Part shown: positions 1 to 4,578 of the stretch, piece after piece
Numbering within the stretch: the first letter of the stretch is position 1
How the letters are laid out: every line of letters begins with the position of its first letter
DNA from: Candidatus Thorarchaeota archaeon
GTDB lineage: Archaea > Asgardarchaeota > Thorarchaeia > Thorarchaeales > Thorarchaeaceae
Assembly (NCBI GenBank): GCA_030638785.1
Contig: DAOWDY010000028.1
Location: 1 to 7,244 of the forward strand
Reading direction: 5' to 3'
Length of the DNA stretch: 7,244 nt
Notes under the pieces: model-generated
Databases searched by the model: none
Seen by the model: the letters and a program-made list of their open reading frames with translations, nothing else
Told to the model about the DNA's origin: nothing
Translations under genes and position numbers: made by a program

Positions 1-125
1 ATTAGGACGAAGGTATCATTTACATTGTGAAGGTAACAATTGGTTTGATGTTCTTCAATCCTTGTGATTGTGTCAGTTACTTGAAACTCAGGTGACATTA
101 TGTTGGACCCAAGAATATTTTTCAT
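1..125 (-). CDS. Metallo-beta-lactamase-fold hydrolase, N-terminal fragment (cut by window edge)
   Basis: An open frame runs on the minus strand from an ATG at 125 to the window edge, giving 41 complete codons with no stop. The residues include TDTITRIEEHQTNCYLHNVN followed by DTFVL and a codon beginning AT. This matches the start of many MBL-fold hydrolases, where a 'v.d.i.ri.....tNcYL...d..vLIDtG' pair of strands precedes the metal-binding HxHxDH motif. That motif would lie outside the window, so activity cannot be judged. A GGTGG sequence five bases before the ATG acts as a ribosome-binding site. The gene is divergent from the TetR regulator at 251 and shares a short control region with it, which suggests that TetR controls it. 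The fold assignment rests on 41 residues and is an inference; the existence of a real gene is better supported. Confidence 0.65.
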   Translation of the reverse strand, partial: MKNILGSNIMSPEFQVTDTITRIEEHQTNCYLHNVNDTFVL

Positions 126-148
126 TTGTTCCACCGTTATAAGATTAG

Positions 149-162
149 TGAATATCCATTCA
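149..162. promoter_or_regulatory. Operator-like inverted repeat 1 (TGAAT-N4-ATTCA)
   Basis: TGAAT-atcc-ATTCA is a perfect inverted repeat. It extends to 7-bp arms, AGTGAAT/ATTCACT, at 147-164. It is the best of three similar sites between the divergent genes and the likely high-affinity site of the neighbouring TetR protein (inference). Confidence 0.6.
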
Positions 163-163
163 C

Positions 164-173
164 TTATGTATAG
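164..173 (-). promoter_or_regulatory. Candidate TATA box of the divergent MBL-fold gene
   Basis: Read on the minus strand this is CTATACATA-like. It would place transcription start near 140-145, leaving a short leader that contains the GGTGG site before the ATG at 125. It sits between two operator-like repeats (149-162 and 174-187), so a bound repressor could block it. A second AT-rich candidate lies at 186-196 (ATTATAAATG on the minus strand). Confidence 0.4.
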
Positions 174-187
174 TGAATGAATGTTCA
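174..187. promoter_or_regulatory. Operator-like inverted repeat 2 (TGAAT-N4-GTTCA)
   Basis: This has the same 14-base layout as site 1 with one arm mismatch. Its centre is 25 bp from that of site 1. An overlapping perfect palindrome, AATGAA-tg-TTCATT, lies at 176-189. Confidence 0.5.
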
Positions 188-217
188 TTTATAATACTGT
201 CGTTGTGCGCTGTTGTA

Positions 218-225
218 TTTAAATA
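218..225 (+). promoter_or_regulatory. TATA box of the TetR gene
   Basis: TTTAAATA sits in a longer AT run (216-227). Archaeal transcription normally begins about 25 bp downstream, here near 247-249. This makes the mRNA for the ATG at 251 almost leaderless, and no Shine-Dalgarno sequence precedes that ATG. The position also rules out the in-frame ATG at 227 as the translation start. Confidence 0.6.
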
Positions 226-227
226 AA

Positions 228-241
228 TGAATACTTATTTA
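228..241. promoter_or_regulatory. Operator-like repeat 3 (TGAAT-N4-ATTTA), between TATA box and TetR start
   Basis: The third copy has the layout of site 1 with one arm mismatch (ATTTA for ATTCA). It lies just downstream of the TetR TATA box and before the predicted start at 251. A repressor bound there would block initiation, which fits autorepression. Confidence 0.45.
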
Positions 242-250
242 CTAATCAAC

Positions 251-820
251 ATGAGAACAAAAGACGAAGCCAAATACAATGCGGTTGTCGATGCTTCAAT
301 CAAACTAGTGAATCAACTTGGCTTTGATGGAATCTCCATTTCTAAAATTGCAGGAGAAGCTAATGTTTCACCTGCCACGATTTATATCTACTTTGAAAAC
401 AAAGAGGATCTGTTTACAAAGTTGTATATTGATATAAGGAAAAAAATGAGCCAAGGCGCAATTAAGAACCTGCAGGAGGATATGAGCGTCGAAGAAGCAT
501 TCAAATCAACATGGCATGATTCATTCATCTTCAATCTTGACCATCCCGATTATCTCTTTTATCGTGAGCGTTTCGAACAGACAGCAATGATGCAAAATAT
601 CAATCAAGAGGAGTTTGCACTCTATCGTTTCAGTATAGAGATACTCCAACGTGGTATTAAAGAGAAAGTCATCAAGGATCTACCCATTCCGTTTCTGGCT
701 TCCTTTGCCTTTGTCCCCATCATCACACTGCTTAGGTTACATCTAGATGATGTACTCAAAATGGATGAAAACAGAATAAACCAGGCATGTCAGATAGCAT
801 GGAGTACGATTCGGAAGTAG
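251..820 (+). CDS. TetR/AcrR family transcriptional regulator
   Basis: A 189-residue DNA-binding repressor of normal TetR length. The N-terminal helix-turn-helix spans about residues 8-55 and includes the hallmark SISKIAGEANVSPATIYIYF followed by ENKEDLF; in the family this segment contacts DNA. The remainder is a helical ligand-binding and dimerisation region that is poorly conserved in the family and does not reveal the ligand. An in-frame ATG at 227 exists, but it touches the TATA box at 218-225, so I start at 251, where the protein opens with MRTKDEAKY as typical family members do. The gene is divergent from a putative MBL-fold hydrolase and convergent with the DinB-fold gene. Three operator-like repeats in the upstream region suggest that it represses itself and the divergent gene. 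The family is certain; the targets are inferred. Confidence 0.95.
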   Translation: MRTKDEAKYNAVVDASIKLVNQLGFDGISISKIAGEANVSPATIYIYFENKEDLFTKLYIDIRKKMSQGAIKNLQEDMSVEEAFKSTWHDSFIFNLDHPDYLFYRERFEQTAMMQNINQEEFALYRFSIEILQRGIKEKVIKDLPIPFLASFAFVPIITLLRLHLDDVLKMDENRINQACQIAWSTIRK

Positions 821-860
821 TTGATTCCTATTACTTCGGAAACGAGAGCCTGCAGGAAGG

Positions 861-897
861 AAAAAGGAGAGAAACGAAGGAGGGCTAGTAGTCCCTC
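861..897 (-). terminator. Terminator-like hairpin with pyrimidine tail after the DinB gene (partial repeat copy C)
   Basis: On the minus strand, GAGGG-N8-CCCTC (880-897) is followed by CTTCGTTTCTCTCC and a T5 run. It begins 4 bases after the stop of the DinB gene. The tail matches copy A at 1463-1484 almost base for base, and less exactly copy B at 4473-4494. Archaeal termination generally needs a T-rich tract, so a 3'-end signal is the natural reading. It may also stop TetR transcription coming from the other side. Confidence 0.55.
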
Positions 898-901
898 GCA
901 A

Positions 902-1414
902 TTACTTTGCAGTCCAGGTTATTTTTTCACAATCCCAATCTCTCAGTGCTTTTGAGAGCTCTCCTAAATGATGATGTTGATGTCTCAATAAGTAAATCAA
1001 TCGTTCCAGTACAGTTTCGTAGAGACCTTCATCCTTCCCAGATTCGTCAGCAAGTAGCAAGTCCTCATCGGTCAGAGCTTCAAGCATTGTTGAAAGATTG
1101 GATTCGACTTCTTGCAAATAATCAAGCACTACTGTTTTCGTAATTCGGGGAAGTACCTTATTTTTGAAATCATCACCTCTCTTTATCTCACTCCAAGAAA
1201 GACCGATTTTCCCCAACCAGTGAAAGTCCCTGGTACCTATTCGTAGAAGTGCATCAGCACATTCAACAACATGATAGACAGTCCATGCATAACTCCAGCT
1301 CTTTCCCCCAGCATACCATTTATCCTCAGGTATGTTTTCCGTTGCTTGTCTAAGCATTTTGAAACTCCCGAGAAATTGTCTAGATATTGCTTCGGTAATT
1401 CCAGTAGAACTCAT
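902..1414 (-). CDS. DinB-superfamily four-helix-bundle protein
   Basis: 170 residues, the usual DinB/YfiT-like size. The fold is a four-helix bundle that usually binds a divalent metal through three histidines. Candidates are H48 in the early YHVVE helix and H145 and H149 in the late segment RHQHHHLGEL, which matches the family's H-x-x-H-H-x-G signature. Members act as thiol-dependent S-transferases (for example with bacillithiol or mycothiol) or have no known activity, so the substrate is unassigned. The ATG at 1414 is the first good start; only a weak GAGAG lies about 8 bases upstream. The gene is separated from the upstream regulator by nearly 190 bp that holds a terminator-like repeat, so it is probably transcribed alone. 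It is convergent with TetR, with a hairpin just past the stop. The superfamily is confident; the function is not. Confidence 0.88.
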   Translation of the reverse strand: MSSTGITEAISRQFLGSFKMLRQATENIPEDKWYAGGKSWSYAWTVYHVVECADALLRIGTRDFHWLGKIGLSWSEIKRGDDFKNKVLPRITKTVVLDYLQEVESNLSTMLEALTDEDLLLADESGKDEGLYETVLERLIYLLRHQHHHLGELSKALRDWDCEKITWTAK

Positions 1415-1462
1415 AATGTCTACTCTCTTTGGTTCAACTTAGATTTGTCGTTTTTCTAATCG

Positions 1463-1550
1463 AAAAGGAGAGAAAAGAAGGAGGGGAAAATCCCACTCCT
1501 CCGGAAACTAGGCACTGTACGACTAAATACAGCAGTGAATGACTTCGGGG
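1463..1550 (-). repeat. 88-nt intergenic structured element, copy A
   Basis: This 88-base stretch matches 4473-4560 at about two thirds of positions, with one gap each way. Shared blocks, read on the minus strand, are an opening CCCC, TCATYCAC, CCTAGTTTCCG, GGAGTGG, CCTCCTTC and TCTCT followed by a T4 run. Two hairpins are visible: CTGTA/TACAG in the first half, and GGAG-t-GGG-atttt-CCC-CTCC (1480-1499) just before the pyrimidine tail. It lies between the stop of the winged-helix gene at 1603 and the DinB start. It may be a conserved 3' UTR, an intrinsic terminator, or a small RNA. Confidence 0.65.
1480..1499 (-). terminator. Terminator-like hairpin in element A
   Basis: The stem is seven base pairs with a single bulged base and a five-base loop, followed on the minus strand by a pyrimidine-rich tract ending in T4 (1463-1479). 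It probably ends the transcript of the membrane-protein/regulator unit. Confidence 0.5.
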
Positions 1551-1602
1551 CCTTGTTCCTCGATCTCCATTTGGAAGAAAGTGAGGAGAAGAGTTACAAA
1601 AG

Positions 1603-2250
1603 TCATGCCAATTCTGAACTAGTCTTCTTAAGGTAGTAAGCAATAATACCATTCCACTCAGAGAGAATCTTCTGATGCACTTCATCTTGTGATAGGAGAA
1701 ACTGTAACATTCTCTGTGATACATCTCTTCGGGTAGACTGAGGTAACCTTTGATATGCATGATTCTTAGGAGTGTTGTAAACTAAGGACATTTCTGTTTC
1801 TCTATCGATTAATTTCTGTAGAATCGTACGTGCATGTTTAAACTCTGACTCCGTGATGACTACTCCCAGTGTGGAGAGACCGAGAAGGGTTGCATTTACT
1901 CTGTCTTTTGGAGGTACGGTTGACTCATCATATGCGCTCATTCGCTCGCTGATCCCTAATCGGAATTCTCTTGCTATCGCACGGTAGTACCGCTCAACAA
2001 TTCCTCTTGGAGTTTCACGGGTTTCAACTAGAACAATAATCCCGACACTCTTTAATTTCTGTACATGGTGAAGTACTGTACCAGGTTTCTTATTCATTGC
2101 TACAGAAAGCTGTTTGACAGTCATTGGCTTATTCACGAGATACTTGAACACGATGTCTTTCCTGGTTCCGTCTAACAAGAGCTTGATGACTTTGATATTG
2201 GTGACTACTTCGAATTCCTTTATTGCTTTTTTCGATAGTTTAGGGTTCAT
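1603..2250 (-). CDS. ArsR-like winged-helix transcriptional regulator
   Basis: A 215-residue protein with an N-terminal winged helix-turn-helix at about residues 19-92. The recognition-helix segment reads KPGTVLHHVQKLKSVGIIVL and is followed by a wing with ETRETPRGIVERYYRAIA, typical of archaeal ArsR/HTH_20-type regulators. Residues 93-215 look helical and match no domain I recognise; they may bind a ligand or dimerise. The frame extends to a GTG at 2256 whose bases overlap the upstream TGA stop (GTGA). I prefer the ATG at 2250 because GGAGGTGA lies six bases before it, inside the last codons of the upstream gene. The two genes are therefore translationally linked. Pairing of a polytopic membrane protein with such a regulator suggests local feedback control (inference). 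Confidence 0.88.
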   Translation of the reverse strand: MNPKLSKKAIKEFEVVTNIKVIKLLLDGTRKDIVFKYLVNKPMTVKQLSVAMNKKPGTVLHHVQKLKSVGIIVLVETRETPRGIVERYYRAIAREFRLGISERMSAYDESTVPPKDRVNATLLGLSTLGVVITESEFKHARTILQKLIDRETEMSLVYNTPKNHAYQRLPQSTRRDVSQRMLQFLLSQDEVHQKILSEWNGIIAYYLKKTSSELA

Positions 2251-2264
2251 GTTCACTCACCTCC
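2251..2264 (-). promoter_or_regulatory. Ribosome-binding site that decides the regulator start
   Basis: On the minus strand GGAGGTGA (2264-2257) precedes GTGAAC and then ATG at 2250. The site is made from the final Gly-Gly-Glu codons of the membrane protein. The spacing favours the ATG over the GTG at 2256. Confidence 0.6.
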
Positions 2265-3206
2265 ATTGTCTTGGGTGTAAGTTGCATCTACTTTGGCTGT
2301 CAGAATCATATAGATTCGTGTCAGTATAATTGATACAGCTGGAATTATGATGAAGAGCAAGGCTACTATTGCTATTGGCCTATACATCTCCAAGATTCTT
2401 TGAGGTATGAATGGCATCCATAGGATTGTCAATTCGTTGATAATCGGAAGGATTAGTACTCCGGTTAGAAGTACAATGATAAACCAAGCACCGAGAACGC
2501 GCCCTGGAAATTTGCATGTGAGTTTGACTGACCTACCAGCTGCTCGAAATACGGAAAGACCATCTATGATGCCCGGAAATGTGAGTGATAGCATTCCATT
2601 CACCAAGATTATCCAAATGACAATCAGAGTGATTATGATCCGCAATTCCGTATTTGTGGGTGGATTCCAAGTTGGGTATGAGATTGCTAGAAATGCGACG
2701 ATAAGAGGCGCAAGTGTGATCATTACATGTAGAACTCCTCCACCAAGGAGAGATAACCCTCTTTTTCCATACCAAGAGAATGCACTCTCAGCCAGAGTTC
2801 CATCACTCTCTACAATCTCTCTTGCCATCCCAAATAATGAGCCAAGGGCTATGAAGAATGGACCTAGGATTGGGAGGACAAGAAACATGATCAATAGCAC
2901 AAGTGTGAGCCCAGTTGAACCTGTGAACCCTGTAGATATTGTTTCGATAAGTGTGATTATGAATGGGATTCCCAAAGTGAACAGAAGTGGAATCGCGATG
3001 AACAGAAGGATAGCCAGAAGAAGAAGAATAGTGACGACTAGAATTCCGACCATTGCTAATCCGAATGATAGAATATTCTTTATTGCAAGAGTAAAGCCCA
3101 CCTTGAAATCTTTCAATAGACCACTTGGTGAGGACGCAGCGGACCTTGTTTCTGTTAGTGTTTTATCATCATCTGGTGAATCTGGATAGTTACTTGGCCA
3201 ACTCAA
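2253..3206 (-). CDS. Polytopic membrane protein of unknown function
   Basis: 317 residues. A polar, probably cytoplasmic N-terminus (about 1-35, rich in Ser, Asp and Thr) precedes six or seven membrane segments, roughly at 46-72, 73-90, 98-125, 155-177, 188-210, 238-257 and 278-300. The best-defined soluble stretch is the charged loop GMAREIVESDGTLAESAFSW at about 126-145. The architecture recalls DUF4013 and related archaeal membrane families, but I cannot confirm the family. No catalytic motif is visible. Translation starts at a TTG (3206), supported by a GAGGTG five bases upstream; the next in-frame ATG falls after the start of the first membrane segment, so TTG is convincing. It overlaps the winged-helix gene downstream and probably forms a two-gene operon with it. 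Its role is unknown; a sensor or partner for that regulator is speculation. Confidence 0.85.
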   Translation of the reverse strand: MSWPSNYPDSPDDDKTLTETRSAASSPSGLLKDFKVGFTLAIKNILSFGLAMVGILVVTILLLLAILLFIAIPLLFTLGIPFIITLIETISTGFTGSTGLTLVLLIMFLVLPILGPFFIALGSLFGMAREIVESDGTLAESAFSWYGKRGLSLLGGGVLHVMITLAPLIVAFLAISYPTWNPPTNTELRIIITLIVIWIILVNGMLSLTFPGIIDGLSVFRAAGRSVKLTCKFPGRVLGAWFIIVLLTGVLILPIINELTILWMPFIPQRILEMYRPIAIVALLFIIIPAVSIILTRIYMILTAKVDATYTQDNGGE

Positions 3207-3224
3207 ATTAACACCTCTCTAGTT
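3207..3224 (-). promoter_or_regulatory. Ribosome-binding site for a TTG start
   Basis: On the minus strand GAGAGGTG is followed by TTAAT and TTG at 3206. It is the only clear Shine-Dalgarno site here and is the reason a TTG start is accepted for the membrane protein. Confidence 0.55.
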
Positions 3225-3238
3225 GTGAAAAGATGGGT

Positions 3239-3267
3239 GTGACCCCACCAGAGAATGATAGGGTCAC
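3239..3267. promoter_or_regulatory. Inverted repeat GTGACCC-N15-GGGTCAC upstream of the membrane-protein gene
   Basis: Perfect 7-bp arms with a 15-base spacer, located 33-61 bases upstream of the TTG start at 3206. It could be an operator, for example for the downstream winged-helix regulator, or a hairpin in the leader. No convincing TATA box stands out nearby. Confidence 0.4.
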
Positions 3268-3289
3268 TGAGGAGATAGATTGTACATTT

Positions 3290-3322
3290 GTTGGGGTGGA
3301 GAGAAATACCATTAGCCCCAAC
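3290..3322 (-). terminator. Hairpin directly after the small membrane protein stop
   Basis: GTTGGGG (3290-3296) and CCCCAAC (3316-3322) form a perfect 7-bp stem that begins at the base after the stop codon at 3323-3325. No strong T run follows, so it may be a 3'-end stabiliser rather than a terminator. Confidence 0.45.
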
Positions 3323-3676
3323 TCATCTTGAGAATTGATTGAAGGAGTATTCTTTGTAAGATGCCCTGAGACGAGCCATCTCGGTAGCCTCTTCAGCCCT
3401 TTCCCAGCTCCCTGGGTTGATCGGGTCCCCGTACTTCAAGAACCGAATCAGACGCGCTTCATCATAGACCTTGCTAGCAGCAGCAATCCCGCCAGGAAGA
3501 GCTACTATGATTGCACCTGGAAGAAGCATGACCAGAAACAGTAAACTAACTGTACCTGCTATTGCTGCAAGCATACGAACTGCTCGACCTGCAATGACCT
3601 GATTGAGTGAGAAACTTAGTGTTTCTTGAGGAGTGGGGAAATGTGTTCCCTTTACATTGATTCGTGCTTTATACAT
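3323..3676 (-). CDS. Small hydrophobic membrane protein, unknown function
   Basis: 117 residues starting MYKARINVKG. One long hydrophobic stretch at about residues 33-68 (including LLFLVMLLPGAIIVALPGG) could form one membrane helix or a hairpin broken at Pro and Gly. A charged, probably soluble tail follows, with GDPINPGSWERAEEATEMAR near 82-101. I recognise no family. The frame is open upstream to an ATG at 3754, but that codon abuts the TATA box at 3757-3765 and would lie upstream of the predicted transcription start. I therefore start at the ATG at 3676, which has GGTG seven bases upstream. The protein-like composition and the elaborate promoter argue that it is real. It stands alone, with a hairpin after the stop and the acetyltransferase gene upstream on the same strand. 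Confidence 0.7.
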   Translation of the reverse strand: MYKARINVKGTHFPTPQETLSFSLNQVIAGRAVRMLAAIAGTVSLLFLVMLLPGAIIVALPGGIAAASKVYDEARLIRFLKYGDPINPGSWERAEEATEMARLRASYKEYSFNQFSR

Positions 3677-3714
3677 TATTTGACACCACGCGAACACCGT
3701 ATCGGTCCATATGT

Positions 3715-3728
3715 CCGGAACGTTCCGG
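3715..3728. promoter_or_regulatory. Perfect 14-bp palindrome CCGGAACGTTCCGG
   Basis: A perfect, GC-rich palindrome in a 43% GC-like neighbourhood, lying within the predicted leader of the small membrane protein gene. It overlaps the end of the next palindrome (3727-3744), suggesting tandem operator sites. Confidence 0.55.
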
Positions 3729-3744
3729 TTCGTACGTACGTACC
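3727..3744. promoter_or_regulatory. 18-bp near-perfect palindrome at the predicted transcription start
   Basis: GGTTCGTACGTACGTACC matches its reverse complement at 16 of 18 positions. It contains the perfect 12-mer GTACGTACGTAC at 3732-3743. Its centre (about 3735) lies where transcription should start from the TATA box at 3757-3765, a classic repressor position. Confidence 0.55.
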
Positions 3745-3756
3745 GTGGGAACATTT

Positions 3757-3765
3757 GTATATAAG
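3757..3765 (-). promoter_or_regulatory. TATA box of the small membrane protein gene
   Basis: On the minus strand the sequence is CTTATATAC, a strong archaeal TATA box. It predicts a transcription start near 3735 and a leader of roughly 60 bases before the ATG at 3676. Confidence 0.65.
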
Positions 3766-3767
3766 TT

Positions 3768-3785
3768 GTTTGGCCGACGCCAAAC
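3768..3785. promoter_or_regulatory. Inverted repeat GTTTGGC-CGAC-GCCAAAC just upstream of the TATA box
   Basis: Perfect 7-bp arms with a 4-bp spacer, adjoining the TATA box on its upstream side. It may be an activator or repressor site covering the BRE region. Confidence 0.5.
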
Positions 3786-3907
3786 GTTAGATGATACCGG
3801 CACGGGAGTGTACAATTCCCATGTTATAAGAAACTGTTACATGTTGAAGCACCATCGGGAAAACAAAGCGCTTCCTCTCCTCTACATATTTCCAAAGAAG
3901 TCCCGGA

Positions 3908-4351
3908 TTAGGCCGTTAGATCTAACCTGTAAACAGGACTATGTCCATTCATTTTACCCGTTTTCATGAATCCAGCTTTCACATACAAATTCGTAGCTAA
4001 AGCATTGTCTTCTCTAACATCCAGAAATATCTCTGAACAAGCATACTTTTCTTGCATAAATTTGAGAAGCACAGTTAGTGCATCCTTACCGTATCCTTGC
4101 CCTTGGGAATTTTGATCTATCATATATCTTGCAATCCAAGGAGTATCACCGTCAGGATTTATTCCAAATGCCGTGAATCCAACCATAGTATCATCATTGT
4201 AAATGCCGTAGCATTCAAGATAAGACTCGAATTTCGATTGTGCTATACTTGTTGCATTTGGAGCGACAAATTTAACCTGATCATCTTTTACTGTCAATTT
4301 TATTGCATGGATCCAATTTTCCGCTGTTATTTCTCTTACAGAGATATTCAT
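3908..4351 (-). CDS. GNAT acetyltransferase, spermidine/diamine N-acetyltransferase-like
   Basis: 147 residues, normal for a single-domain GNAT. These enzymes move the acetyl group of acetyl-CoA to an amine in the cytoplasm. The CoA pyrophosphate loop is QGQGYG at 83-88 after the strand WIARYMID. The C-terminal signature is N116, A119, LY (122-123) and GF (127-128), with Y123 the likely general acid. The segment DDQVKFVAPNATSIAQ at about 23-38 and the 'GIYNDDTMVGF' strand resemble the BltD/SpeG group acting on polyamines; this substrate call is inference. The frame opens further to a TTG at 4363, but the ATG at 4351 follows GGTGAG with four bases between, so I start there. It is a single gene followed by 150 bp of promoter for the next gene. 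T-rich minus-strand sequence near 3862-3872 may end its transcript. Confidence 0.88.
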   Translation of the reverse strand: MNISVREITAENWIHAIKLTVKDDQVKFVAPNATSIAQSKFESYLECYGIYNDDTMVGFTAFGINPDGDTPWIARYMIDQNSQGQGYGKDALTVLLKFMQEKYACSEIFLDVREDNALATNLYVKAGFMKTGKMNGHSPVYRLDLTA

Positions 4352-4375
4352 GTTTCTCACCAAAGATTGTTCTGT

Positions 4376-4386
4376 AAATATTCACT
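4376..4386 (-). promoter_or_regulatory. AGTGAATATTT element upstream of the acetyltransferase gene
   Basis: On the minus strand the 11-mer AGTGAATATTT lies 25 bases before the ATG at 4351. The same 11-mer occurs at 7212-7222 upstream of the ABC genes, and its first nine bases are one arm plus the centre of TetR operator 1. It may be a weak TATA-like element or an operator half-site. Confidence 0.3.
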
Positions 4387-4409
4387 GGATGGTCACTCTA
4401 TTAGAAAGA

Positions 4410-4440
4410 AGTGGTCAGAGTAACTCATATTGTGACCACT
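4410..4440. promoter_or_regulatory. Inverted repeat AGTGGTCA-N15-TGACCACT
   Basis: Perfect 8-bp arms with a 15-base spacer, upstream of the acetyltransferase. A further GGTCACT lies at 4391-4397. The layout resembles the GTGACCC-N15-GGGTCAC repeat at 3239-3267. It is either an operator or a hairpin. Confidence 0.4.
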
Positions 4441-4472
4441 AAGAATCGTAGCTTTTCTGTTGGATCTTCCTG

Positions 4473-4560
4473 AAAATAAGAGATACGAAGGAGGACCGAG
4501 TTGCCACTCCTTCGGAAACTAGGTATCTATACTTAGATGCAACGGTGGATGATTATGGGG
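4473..4560 (-). repeat. 88-nt intergenic structured element, copy B
   Basis: The second copy of the element seen at 1463-1550, beginning 18 bases after the stop of the ABC permease. The first-half hairpin here is ATCTA-agta-TAGAT (4524-4537), different in sequence from the one in copy A but at the same place. The second hairpin has perfect arms CGAAGGAG (4486-4493) and CTCCTTCG (4507-4514). A TCTCT-T-ATTTT tail follows on the minus strand. Conservation extends beyond what a simple terminator needs. Confidence 0.65.
4486..4514 (-). terminator. Terminator-like hairpin of the ABC transporter operon
   Basis: A perfect 8-bp stem with a 13-base loop, followed on the minus strand by a pyrimidine-rich tail ending in T4 (4473-4476). 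It is the only strong 3'-end signal after the permease stop at 4579. Confidence 0.55.
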
Positions 4561-4578
4561 CTCAGAAACCTGCTGGAT

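Noticed and set aside
834..843. CTTCGGAAAC near the TetR stop, also in repeat copy B
   Set aside because: A shared 10-mer is expected by chance here, and its order relative to the tail hairpin differs from that in copies A and B.
849..856. CCTGCAGG palindrome repeated at 469-476
   Set aside because: One copy is inside the TetR coding sequence and the word is too short to mean anything without a genome-wide count.
1434..1760. Minus-strand open frame of 108 codons overlapping the winged-helix gene
   Set aside because: It overlaps the 3' end of a well-supported gene in another frame and runs through the structured repeat; its composition is not protein-like.
2407..3189. Long open frame (260 codons) on the plus strand
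   Set aside because: It is the antisense shadow of the membrane protein gene. Its arginine-, proline- and isoleucine-rich composition is what antisense of hydrophobic codons gives, and the minus-strand gene has a ribosome-binding site and membrane topology.
3664..3969. Plus-strand open frame across the palindromic promoter
   Set aside because: It crosses the TATA box, the palindromes and the end of the acetyltransferase gene, and the translation resembles no protein.
4540..4556. C-box-like GTGGATGAT in the 88-nt element (GTGAATGAC in copy A), suggesting a C/D box RNA
   Set aside because: Neither copy has an exact RTGATGA box, nor could I find a matching D box at the right spacing in both copies.
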